From Fibrobacteraceae bacterium (GTDB lineage Bacteria; Fibrobacterota; Fibrobacteria; Fibrobacterales; Fibrobacteraceae), in contig JALNVO010000114.1 of the NCBI GenBank assembly GCA_023231365.1, positions 1 through 8,765 on the forward strand: 8,765 nucleotides of DNA. Reading direction: 5' to 3'. Both the position numbers and the translations under genes were made by a program. The notes beneath the pieces were generated by a model, which saw only the letters and a list, made by a program, of their open reading frames with translations, did no database searches and was not told where the DNA came from. Position 1 is the first letter of the stretch, and each line of letters begins with the position of its first letter. This document shows, piece after piece, positions 1-6,024 of this stretch.

Positions 1-1
1 T

Positions 2-460
2 CATTTTGTTGAATACAGCGGCTTTGATACGTTGTTGCTGGATCGGGACGGCGTCATTAATCAGCTGCGTAAAAATGACTATGTGAAGACGTGGGATGAA
101 TTTGTCTTCATTCCCGGGATTCTTTCTTTATTGGCATCCTGGGCAAAAAGTTTCAAACATATTTTCATAGTGACCAATCAGCGCGGCGTCGGCAAGGGCG
201 TTATGACGGAGAGCGCATTGCTGCAGATTCATAAGCGGATGTGTGAAGAGATCGCCGGACATGGCGGGCGGGTGGATAAAATTTATTATTGCACTTCTCT
301 TTCCGGGGCGGATCCCCGCAGAAAGCCCGGCACGGGAATGTTTGATGATATTTTGCGGGACTTCCCCGATGTCCGCAGGGAGTCCTGCCTGATGCTCGGC
401 GATAGCGAAAGCGATATGCAGTTTGCCGCCAATTGCGATATCCGCGGCGCTTTGGTTTGA
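2..460 (+). CDS. HAD-IIIA phosphatase, GmhB-like (5' end outside window)
   Basis: The frame is open to the window edge, so the start lies upstream; 152 residues are visible. HAD motifs appear in order: LLDRDGV (motif I, nucleophile Asp14 and acid/base Asp16, counting from the first visible codon), VTNQRGVGKG (motif II, about 57-66), RKPGTGM (motif III Lys, about 107-113) and MLGDSESD (motif IV, about 131-138). This order and spacing fit the GmhB/HisB-N group, which removes the 7-phosphate of D-glycero-D-manno-heptose 1,7-bisphosphate in the cytoplasm during LPS or S-layer sugar synthesis. The Zn-binding Cys/His loop of E. coli GmhB is absent: only one Cys (YYCTSL) sits where the CxH...CxC cluster would be. 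The protein ends soon after motif IV, giving a short C-terminus. It may be a stand-alone enzyme lacking about 5-10 residues here, or the C-terminal domain of a sugar nucleotidyltransferase fusion. HAD family is secure; heptose specificity is inferred. Confidence 0.8.
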   Translation, partial: HFVEYSGFDTLLLDRDGVINQLRKNDYVKTWDEFVFIPGILSLLASWAKSFKHIFIVTNQRGVGKGVMTESALLQIHKRMCEEIAGHGGRVDKIYYCTSLSGADPRRKPGTGMFDDILRDFPDVRRESCLMLGDSESDMQFAANCDIRGALV

Positions 461-467
461 TTTTAAT

Positions 468-1205
468 TTATATATAAAAACTTTCTTTCTGCTTTTCGGA
501 AAACCGGGAAAGTTCCGTGATGCGCAGGGATTCCGCGTCGAGACGCTTCCTGTTCCGCACAAGGTACGGGATCACGCCCGGGTGCCGCCATACGTAGGAA
601 TAGAGATCGTTCAACCCCAGATTTTTGTAAATGACGGCGGCAATTTCGTTTTGGATCTCTTTTGTATTCAATGACTCTTTGAACGGGATGGCGGTGGCTG
701 GCTTTCCGGGGAGGGAGTAGAGCTTCGCTCCGGCGTGCAAGGCCCGGAGCCCGAGGTCGAAGAATCGCGCTTTCCCGGAACGGAACGTCGGGTCAAAACC
801 GCCTGTGCAGGCGAGGAGCCTTTTTGAAAATATGGCGAGGTACGGTGACGGTGCGGCGATGAGTCTCAGGTAGTGCCGCTGAAAATTTCCTGTGAATTCA
901 AGGACAGCGCCGATGCCTTTGCGGAGGAGCATCCCGGAGTCGATGACTTTGTCCGGGTCGCTGTCTTCCGCGATCCACGGGGTGAAACCGTCCGCGAAAG
1001 GAAATTCAAGCGTTGCGTCGGCGACGGCGTCGAGGAGGGCGCGGTCGATGCGCGTATCCGGATGCGCAATGAGAACCCATTCCGCATTGAGTGCGGGGAT
1101 CGCTTCCGAAATGTTTTGTACAAAGAACCAGCCGAGGGCGGGGCCTTCCACGGAAGGCTTTCCGCTTCCGCTATCATAGACGATGATGTCGAATTGTTTT
1201 CTCAT
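468..1205 (-). CDS. GT2-like glycosyltransferase
   Basis: A 245-residue protein without signal peptide or membrane segment, so cytoplasmic or peripheral. It looks like a divergent GT-A fold family 2 glycosyltransferase. The N-terminal strand FDIIVYDSGS resembles the nucleotide-binding start. WVLIAHPDTRID (43-54) occupies the place of the DxD-like metal/nucleotide motif. GGFDPTF (135-141) and the later DLGLRALHAGAK (150-161) match the GT2 pattern GGFDExF...DLxLRxxxAGxK. GT2 enzymes transfer a sugar from a nucleotide donor to a surface glycan. The canonical N-terminal DxS acceptor loop is not obvious and donor and acceptor cannot be read. Its ATG shares one base with the stop of the upstream outer-membrane protein gene, which implies translational coupling. 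It converges on the HAD gene with 7 nt between the stop codons and no obvious terminator. Confidence 0.65.
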   Translation of the reverse strand: MRKQFDIIVYDSGSGKPSVEGPALGWFFVQNISEAIPALNAEWVLIAHPDTRIDRALLDAVADATLEFPFADGFTPWIAEDSDPDKVIDSGMLLRKGIGAVLEFTGNFQRHYLRLIAAPSPYLAIFSKRLLACTGGFDPTFRSGKARFFDLGLRALHAGAKLYSLPGKPATAIPFKESLNTKEIQNEIAAVIYKNLGLNDLYSYVWRHPGVIPYLVRNRKRLDAESLRITELSRFSEKQKESFYI

Positions 1206-2215
1206 TAGAAATGGAAACTGAGCCCTACGCGGTGTTCTGTACCAAGCCCTTGGGCAAGGTAAGAAAATGCGTAATCCAAGGCGAACCTACTCCCGGTGTA
1301 GCCGAGGCCCGCGCTGAGAAGGCGAGCATCGTTTGTCTCATTCGGCCTTGCTGCGGAGGAAAAAATTTCTTTGACATCGCGTGATATGTCAAGCCATGTG
1401 CGCGAAAATCCTATCCGGGCGAAAAGACTTGATCCGATGGCGTACTCACCGGCAACGGAAATTGCGCTTTCCGCATACCGAGGTACGGTTGTTTCGGCAA
1501 ACAGCGTGAGTCGCGGAAGGGCTCCGGGAATGTAGAAGCCGGAAAGGGCGAAGGTCTCATCTAAGCCATAATCATCGTCTCCGTCTTTGACGTACGCGCG
1601 GATCATCTTGCCAAAATCGCGTGCGGCAAAACCAACTCCTAGTTTCTTAGACTGGGATTGCCAGAGCATGCCCCAATCAAGAGCGAGAGCCATTGCCGTT
1701 TGATCATTGGATTTGCCGGAGAGCAGGTCTGTCGCAAATTTAAGGGTTGTCCCGAATTCAAAGTGGGGGAGAGGAAAGGACAGCGTTGCTGCTGTGACGG
1801 AGCTTTGCGGGCTGTAAGTTTCGCCGGTGGCGTTTCCATTTTCATCGTAGCCGTCGATGTCTCCATATTTGATCCATCCATAGCTGATCGTGGCGGTCAT
1901 TGTGTTGAACTTTCGTGCTAGAGAAACGCTTCCTTGGTTATCTGCAAATTCTCCCGTCTGCCAATAAAATGCGACGGCATTTTTTTGTTCGGGGTTCAAT
2001 TTAAATGAGGCTGGGTTTAGGAATGAGACTCCTAGGTCGGAGAATGGCATCGCTCCGTTGGCGTTTTCGAGTGCTGCGTTTCTTGGACTGTAAAAGGAAC
2101 CAAGAAAGGAAAAGGCTTCTTCTCCCGTATCGTTCTGTTTGAAATAGGCTTCAGAAAAGGAGCTAAGTAAAAGAACTAAAAAGACTAGATTGCAAATTTT
2201 TTTCAAAAAAAACAT
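1205..2215 (-). CDS. Outer-membrane beta-barrel protein, PorV/PorQ-like
   Basis: 336 residues. The start at 2215 gives a classic signal peptide: Lys-Lys, a hydrophobic core (NLVFLVLLLSS) and likely cleavage after SEA at about residue 23. The mature protein alternates short amphipathic strands with turns rich in Gly, Asn and Asp. It ends in VGLSFHF, with the terminal Phe typical of BAM-inserted barrels. The N-terminal segment (FLGSFYSPRNAALENANGA...SDLGVSFLNPAS, about residues 38-73) resembles the start of PorV/PorQ/UPF0164-type proteins, where an early NPA motif follows a conserved Gly-rich strand. Some relatives are type IX secretion shuttle components; nothing here shows that role directly. 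It is the first gene of a two-gene unit with the GT2-like gene. The 46 nt upstream are shared with the divergent tRNA promoter; the ribosome site is weak (TAAGT just before ATG). Confidence 0.65.
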   Translation of the reverse strand: MFFLKKICNLVFLVLLLSSFSEAYFKQNDTGEEAFSFLGSFYSPRNAALENANGAMPFSDLGVSFLNPASFKLNPEQKNAVAFYWQTGEFADNQGSVSLARKFNTMTATISYGWIKYGDIDGYDENGNATGETYSPQSSVTAATLSFPLPHFEFGTTLKFATDLLSGKSNDQTAMALALDWGMLWQSQSKKLGVGFAARDFGKMIRAYVKDGDDDYGLDETFALSGFYIPGALPRLTLFAETTVPRYAESAISVAGEYAIGSSLFARIGFSRTWLDISRDVKEIFSSAARPNETNDARLLSAGLGYTGSRFALDYAFSYLAQGLGTEHRVGLSFHF

Positions 2216-2223
2216 ACTTACAA

Positions 2224-2252
2224 TTTACAAAAACTCTAATCTTTACTAGATT
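2224..2252 (+). promoter_or_regulatory. Candidate promoter of tRNA-Lys
   Basis: TTTACA (2224-2229) and TAGATT (2247-2252) are separated by 17 nt and would place the start of transcription a few bases before the tRNA 5' end at 2262. Five of six and four of six bases match the sigma-70 consensus. The call is by inspection only. Confidence 0.45.
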
Positions 2253-2261
2253 TGGACCGCC

Positions 2262-2334
2262 GGGCTAATAGCTCAGTTGGTAGAGCAACGCCCTTTTAAG
2301 GCGTGGGTCGAAGGTTCGAGCCCTTCTTAGCTCA
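2262..2334 (+). tRNA. tRNA-Lys (anticodon TTT)
   Basis: A 73-nt cloverleaf that folds by eye. The acceptor stem GGGCTAA/TTAGCTC has one G-T pair. The D stem is GCTC/GAGC with loop AGTTGGTA. The anticodon stem is ACGCC/GGCGT with loop CTTTTAA, giving anticodon TTT for lysine. The variable loop is GGGTC, and the T stem is GAAGG/CCTTC with loop TTCGAGC. The discriminator base is A and the 3' CCA is not encoded. It reads AAA and AAG codons. It stands alone on the plus strand between two minus-strand operons, with its own promoter candidate and terminator. Confidence 0.96.
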
Positions 2335-2336
2335 AG

Positions 2337-2378
2337 AATCGGCCGGATTGTGAAAGCAATCCGGCCGATTTTTGTTTT
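2337..2378 (+). terminator. Intrinsic terminator of tRNA-Lys
   Basis: A perfect 14-bp inverted repeat (AATCGGCCGGATTG at 2337-2350 with its complement at 2357-2370) encloses a 6-nt TGAAAG loop. It is followed by a T-rich tract (TTTGTTTT). It starts two bases after the tRNA 3' end. Confidence 0.92.
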
Positions 2379-2396
2379 AAAAATATCCCTTTGGGA
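2379..2396 (-). terminator. Weak candidate terminator after mqnE
   Basis: Read on the minus strand, a 4-bp hairpin TCCC-AAA-GGGA (2396-2386) is followed by TATTTTT. The stem is short, so termination may be inefficient. It is the only U-tract hairpin seen between the mqnE stop and the tRNA. Confidence 0.3.
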
Positions 2397-2426
2397 GGGA
2401 CAATGTTCGGGGGGGGGCAAATGTTT

Positions 2427-3467
2427 TTACACCGAAACGACGTCGTAGAGCGCGTCGCGTTCCACAGGGACCAGTTTTTCGTTCAAGATGAGTTCCTGCA
2501 TTCTCTTTGGCGACATTCCCTCTTCAGTTGTAGCCCCGGCTGCATGTGTTATTTTTTCTTCCATAATTGTGCCATCCAGATCGGATGCCCCGGCGTGTAT
2601 CGCTTTCATTGCAGTAGGGATGCCGGTTTGAATCCAATAAGCCTTGATGTGCGGGAAGTTGTCGAGGAATAGCCTTGAGATAGCGATGGTTCGGAGAATG
2701 TCTTCTTCGGAAGTTTTTTCTTTGACGAGTGTTCCAAGGGGTGTATGCTCCGGGTGGTATACCAGCGGAATGAATGCAAAAAAGCCGGGGGCTTCGTCTT
2801 GGAGGTCGCGAAGTAGCATCATGTGGCGTATTCTGTCTTCCGGTTTTTCTATGTGCCCGAAGAGTATCGTTGCGTTTGTGTGTATTCCCATTTTGTGCGC
2901 AGCGCGGTGCACGTCGAGCCATTCCGCTCCCGTTTCTTTTTTGCCGCAGATGCGCTTGCGTATATCTTCGCCGAGGAGTTCTGCGCCTCCGCCGGGGAGC
3001 GCGTCTAGCCCTGCTTTTTTGAGGTCGGCTAGAATATTTTCCACGCTTCTGCCCGAGAGCTTTGCAAAGTGACAAATTTCGACAGCAGTGAACGCCTTGA
3101 GATTCGTCTTTGGAAATTCCCTGCGGAGGGTGGAAAGCATTTGTATGTAATATTCAAATGGGTGGTCTGGATGGAGCCCGCCTACGATATGCAGTTCCTT
3201 TGCCCCGCTATCTACGGCCGCTTTTGCTTTCGCGACGATTTCTGGAATTGTCCAGTCATAAGCGTTTTCAGACGTTTTCTTGATTTTGGAAAAGGCGCAG
3301 AAGGAACAATGGAGAATGCATACGTTTGTATAATTGATCTGCCGGTTGTTTACCCAATAGATGTTTTTCCCGTGGCGTTTTTCTTTTTCGGCATTTGCCT
3401 TTTGGAAGAGTTCGTCGAAAGGCATATTCAAAAAAAGATCGAGCGCTTCTTTTTCAGAAAGTCGCAT
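2427..3467 (-). CDS. mqnE: Aminofutalosine synthase (radical SAM)
   Basis: 346 residues. MqnE is a radical SAM enzyme that joins the adenosyl group of S-adenosylmethionine to 3-[(1-carboxyvinyl)oxy]benzoate, giving 6-amino-6-deoxyfutalosine. This is the second step of the futalosine route to menaquinone, in the cytoplasm. The 4Fe-4S ligands are Cys50, Cys54 and Cys57 (CILHCSFC), directly after NYTNV. MqnE-type blocks follow: HIVGGLHPDHPFEYY (93-107), AFTAVEI (125-131), LPGGGAE (157-163), IPLVYHPEHTPLG (233-245), DNFPHIKAYWIQTG (269-282) and DLDGT (296-300). GGLHPDxPFEYY, AFTAVEI and the DNFPHIKAYW block argue for MqnE over its paralogue MqnC. Length is about normal for the family. It is the last gene of a four-gene operon; its ATG lies one base after the esterase stop, with an AGGCTGG ribosome site inside that gene. 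Confidence 0.93.
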   Translation of the reverse strand: MRLSEKEALDLFLNMPFDELFQKANAEKEKRHGKNIYWVNNRQINYTNVCILHCSFCAFSKIKKTSENAYDWTIPEIVAKAKAAVDSGAKELHIVGGLHPDHPFEYYIQMLSTLRREFPKTNLKAFTAVEICHFAKLSGRSVENILADLKKAGLDALPGGGAELLGEDIRKRICGKKETGAEWLDVHRAAHKMGIHTNATILFGHIEKPEDRIRHMMLLRDLQDEAPGFFAFIPLVYHPEHTPLGTLVKEKTSEEDILRTIAISRLFLDNFPHIKAYWIQTGIPTAMKAIHAGASDLDGTIMEEKITHAAGATTEEGMSPKRMQELILNEKLVPVERDALYDVVSV

Positions 3468-3468
3468 A

Positions 3469-4719
3469 TTACCAGCCTAATTTTGATTTGAAATAGTCCG
3501 CAAGAGTCTTGCCGTCTTTCTCTGCTTGAGCGCGGCTTGGATGCCAGTCTGCGCCGTATCCTAGGGATCTTTGAGCAAAACTTACCCGGTAGATATTGCG
3601 GTCTCCGTTGGAAGCGAAATGACCTTGAACTGCGTTGAGAAAACGCTGGCAGACGGTTTGTGATTTGAGTGTTCCATTTGAATTGACATAATTTGAAGCG
3701 AGCGATGCGTTTGATAATGGATAGAGGTTTGAGTCCGCTGCAGATGCGTGTGGATACTCATTTGAGAGCATGGGACCGTCTATGAGTACGATTTGTGCCT
3801 GCGGATAATGGGTGCGTATGACTTTTACAAGGGAAATTGCGGAATTTGTAAATTGAGTGGAATCGGGAAGTCCGCTTGCAAAATCGTTCGTGCCCAAGTT
3901 GATGACGACAGCATCGGGAATCCAGGTAGAAAAATTCCAGGAAGACTTTCCATCTAAAGTCGTTTTATCGTAGCTCTCGGGGAGGGTGCCTGTCGTTGTC
4001 TTGTCGACGTTGCGGTAATAACCTTTGCCAGAGATGCTTATTAGGTGTGCTTCAGCTCCGAGAAAACCGGCTGCGATGGAAGCATAGCTTTTGGAAGCAT
4101 CTTCGGTGAGGTAGCTGAAGTTCTGGTATTGGTCGGAAGCGAGAATTCCATAGCCGCAAGTGATGGAATTGCCGATGAATTCGATTTTTTTACTTGCTTT
4201 TGCCGGGAGCGCAGATGAACTCGCTTTCCCTAGAATGTCGAATCCTTTGAATACGGCGCTTCCCATGGCGGCTTCCGTGCGCTTGTAGACGGTAATGTAG
4301 TGTTTCCCATCTTGAAGTCCGCTGGCAATGCTAAAAAGAGTGTCGGATGAAGAAGTGAGGTCTAATGTGGTTGTTTTTGCCGTATCGCCGTCAATAGTAA
4401 TATTAAATACATTGCCTTTTGCTGACAGATGAATTTTTACGGTAGTTCCAGAGAATCCGAATATGTAGGAAGTTCCAGACCAGGAGGTGACAACTTGTGC
4501 GGAATTGGAGTAGTCGGCGCGTCCAATAATCCGGATGGAAGAATCGCTCCAGGGAATGGTTGTCCACGCAGAATAATCACTGGAAGAACTGAATGATGAT
4601 TCCTGCACAGCTTTTTCATCTGGGGTAGTTATTGACTTGTTTGAGGCGCATGCGGAGAAAATGAAAGCCGTTATTGCTGAAAGTAAAAAACAAAAGTGGA
4701 AATGGATGGCCTTTTTCAT
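3469..4719 (-). CDS. CE2-like SGNH carbohydrate esterase, lipoprotein
   Basis: 416 residues. A lipoprotein signal ends in the lipobox FSAC with Cys24, followed by a Ser-rich linker (about 25-50). A beta-rich N-terminal domain (about 55-163) precedes a C-terminal SGNH hydrolase domain (about 177-416). This is the architecture of carbohydrate esterase family 2, which removes acetyl groups from xylan, mannan or other glycans using a Ser-His dyad or triad. Visible blocks are EFIGNSITCGYG with nucleophile Ser185, VINLGTNDF (GTND 276-279) and GADWHPSRAQAEKDG with Asp391 and His393. The GNSITCGYG form and the DWHPS block are typical of CE2. The protein should sit on a membrane, probably facing the periplasm or outside. 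Stop of guaD to this ATG is 10 nt. Family is well supported; the actual substrate is not readable. Confidence 0.85.
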   Translation of the reverse strand: MKKAIHFHFCFLLSAITAFIFSACASNKSITTPDEKAVQESSFSSSSDYSAWTTIPWSDSSIRIIGRADYSNSAQVVTSWSGTSYIFGFSGTTVKIHLSAKGNVFNITIDGDTAKTTTLDLTSSSDTLFSIASGLQDGKHYITVYKRTEAAMGSAVFKGFDILGKASSSALPAKASKKIEFIGNSITCGYGILASDQYQNFSYLTEDASKSYASIAAGFLGAEAHLISISGKGYYRNVDKTTTGTLPESYDKTTLDGKSSWNFSTWIPDAVVINLGTNDFASGLPDSTQFTNSAISLVKVIRTHYPQAQIVLIDGPMLSNEYPHASAADSNLYPLSNASLASNYVNSNGTLKSQTVCQRFLNAVQGHFASNGDRNIYRVSFAQRSLGYGADWHPSRAQAEKDGKTLADYFKSKLGW

Positions 4720-4729
4720 TGAGAAATCC

Positions 4730-5194
4730 CTAGTACTCTTTTTTGTCGGTCTTTTGCGCCCAAAGGAGAAAGGGCTCTTTGGCGATTTTGTGGTCGATAT
4801 GCATTGTGAGCACTTTTCTTTCTTCGGTGGATTTTGCTAATTCTGTATAAATAAATTCATCATCGAATCCAGCGTCTTTAGCGTCATTTCTTGTGGCGGC
4901 AAAGTATAATTTTGAAATGTGTGCCCAGTAGATGGCGCCGAGGCACATTGGGCAGGGTTCGCAGGACGAATAGATTTCCGTTCCTTCCAAATCATAAGTG
5001 CCAAGTACTTTGCAGGCTTTGCGGATGGCATTGACTTCGGCGTGTGCAGAAGGATCCAAATCGGTTGTCACGGAATTAGACGTTTCCGCAATGATTTTAT
5101 CGCCCTTTGTGATAACAGCTCCAAACGGGCCGCCGCCTTTGCGGACGCTATCTTTGGCGAGTTCAATCGCGCGTTCCAAAAATTCTGGAGTCAT
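4730..5194 (-). CDS. guaD: Guanine deaminase (cytidine deaminase superfamily)
   Basis: 154 residues. It should deaminate guanine to xanthine and ammonia in the cytoplasm, as part of purine salvage and catabolism. Zinc-site motifs are HAEVNAIRKACK with His51 and catalytic Glu53, and CEPCPMC with zinc ligands Cys81 and Cys84. The stretch around GGPFGAV, HAE, SSCEPCPMCLGAIYWA and AGFDDEFIY closely follows Bacillus subtilis GuaD from memory. The C-terminal KKEY ends in the Tyr (154) that, with an Asp near 112, is implicated in guanine recognition in that domain-swapped enzyme. These features separate it from TadA. The ATG at 5194 lies one base after the upstream lipoprotein stop (TAATATG). Its ribosome site is weak, so translation is probably coupled. 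The neighbour mqnE makes an aminopurine compound; see findings for a speculative link. Confidence 0.88.
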   Translation of the reverse strand: MTPEFLERAIELAKDSVRKGGGPFGAVITKGDKIIAETSNSVTTDLDPSAHAEVNAIRKACKVLGTYDLEGTEIYSSCEPCPMCLGAIYWAHISKLYFAATRNDAKDAGFDDEFIYTELAKSTEERKVLTMHIDHKIAKEPFLLWAQKTDKKEY

Positions 5195-5195
5195 A

Positions 5196-5939
5196 TTATT
5201 CCGCTTGTTTTAAATAGTTGTCCATGGTGGTGGAAAACCAGAGATTTTGAGTCACAGGCAAGCAGAAGCTAGAACAATAATTGAGGGTAAGCGAGTCCCC
5301 AATGACTTTGTACGTAGCAATAAGGTTCGTATCGGAAGAATTTATGACGGCGAGTAGCCCCCGGTTTAGGTAAAGAGTACCGGAATCCGCATAGACTTGA
5401 TGATAAGACGTATTTCCGATGTCTTTATCATAGTTGAACGTATTTTCTGCGATGGTGTAGTAGGCCGGGTTTGTTGTATAATCCGTTTTCCAATGCCCAT
5501 AGAGACTCGGGGCAATGTTACTTGCTTCTGTATCGGTTCCTGCTCGGACATAGGCTATGGACCAGGTTTTATTGAAAGAAGTCTTTGAGGTTTCTTCGAA
5601 AAGCCACAGGGTGTCATTGGCGATCTGGTAGGCATAGCGGTAAATTTTGAACCCTGTTGCTTCAAAGATGTGCCCGTCAGAAGCGCATTTTGGATTTGTC
5701 CCGTATTTGATATTGAAGGGGGTTCCCCAGACAGTATCGCTTGAGAAATAGAATGAATCTTGCACGCCTAGTTCCGTAAGATCCGATACTTGTACCCAGG
5801 TCCCGGCGAGTGCTGCATCAAAAGAAGAACAACCCGAAGTTGAGGATGATCCTGAACTAGAGCCGGAATCATTGCAAGCGGTAAAGAGGATTATTGCAAG
5901 GGCAAAAAATGCCTTTATGGGGGTGGACTTTTTAATCAT
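5196..5939 (-). CDS. Lipoprotein with two lipocalin-like repeats
   Basis: 247 residues of unrecognised function. The N-terminus (MIKKSTPIKAFFALAIILFTAC) is a lipoprotein signal with lipobox FTAC and Cys22, followed by a Ser/Gly linker (about 24-39). The rest appears to be two related beta domains: about 45-132 (AGTWVQ...YFSSDTVWG...YAYQIANDTLWLFE) and about 147-236 (YGHWKT...YTIAENTFNYD...ATYKVIGDSLTLNY). Each starts with G-T/H-W and later carries a Y-x-I/V-x-(N)D-x-L-x-L strand, a pattern seen in small lipocalin-like domains. Cys222 and Cys226 may form a disulphide. It is the first gene of the operon with guaD, the CE2-like esterase and mqnE. A GGAG ribosome site sits 5 nt before the ATG. 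Lipoprotein nature is clear; a ligand-binding role is only a guess. Confidence 0.75.
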   Translation of the reverse strand: MIKKSTPIKAFFALAIILFTACNDSGSSSGSSSTSGCSSFDAALAGTWVQVSDLTELGVQDSFYFSSDTVWGTPFNIKYGTNPKCASDGHIFEATGFKIYRYAYQIANDTLWLFEETSKTSFNKTWSIAYVRAGTDTEASNIAPSLYGHWKTDYTTNPAYYTIAENTFNYDKDIGNTSYHQVYADSGTLYLNRGLLAVINSSDTNLIATYKVIGDSLTLNYCSSFCLPVTQNLWFSTTMDNYLKQAE

Positions 5940-5972
5940 AGAATCTCCAGACCAAGTGTTTTTAAAATATGC
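5940..5972 (-). promoter_or_regulatory. Leader of the lipoprotein-guaD-esterase-mqnE operon
   Basis: Only about 33 nt separate the ATG at 5939 from the U-tract of the metK terminator. The leader holds a good ribosome site, GGAG (5945-5948 on the plus strand as CTCC). It also has an AT-rich TATTTT (about 5965-5970) that could be a -10 element. Any -35 element would then lie inside the terminator hairpin. No convincing complete promoter is seen. Confidence 0.35.
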
Positions 5973-6001
5973 AAAAAAATCCCACCGATAGGCGGGACTT
6001 T
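5973..6001 (-). terminator. Intrinsic terminator of metK
   Basis: On the minus strand TCCCGCC (5997-5991), loop TATC and GGTGGGA (5986-5980) form a 7-bp stem with one G-T pair. The stem extends through flanking A-T and G-T pairs and is followed by a run of seven T (5979-5973). It begins 24 nt after the metK stop. Confidence 0.88.
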
Positions 6002-6024
6002 AAATTGTAAATAGAAGTATCAGC

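Noticed and set aside
423..674. Plus-strand frame of 83 codons bridging the HAD gene and the GT2-like gene
   Set aside because: It overlaps the convergent ends of two better-supported genes and has no recognisable domain.
2262..2378. tRNA gene as an integration (att) site
   Set aside because: No second copy of the tRNA 3' end and no integrase or phage gene are visible in the window.
2644..3072. Open frames of 60-140 codons antisense to mqnE, metK, guaD and the GT2-like gene
   Set aside because: They lie wholly within well-supported genes on the other strand, have biased compositions (Arg-, Ser- or Cys-rich) and show no family motifs.
2427..3467. MqnC (dehypoxanthine futalosine cyclase) for the radical SAM gene
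   Set aside because: MqnC shares the CxxxCxxC core, but the GGLHPDxPFEYY, AFTAVEI and DNFPHIKAYW blocks fit MqnE better.
4730..5194. TadA (tRNA adenosine deaminase) for the deaminase
   Set aside because: The GFDDEFIY segment, the C-terminal KKEY and the overall match point to GuaD; TadA lacks these.
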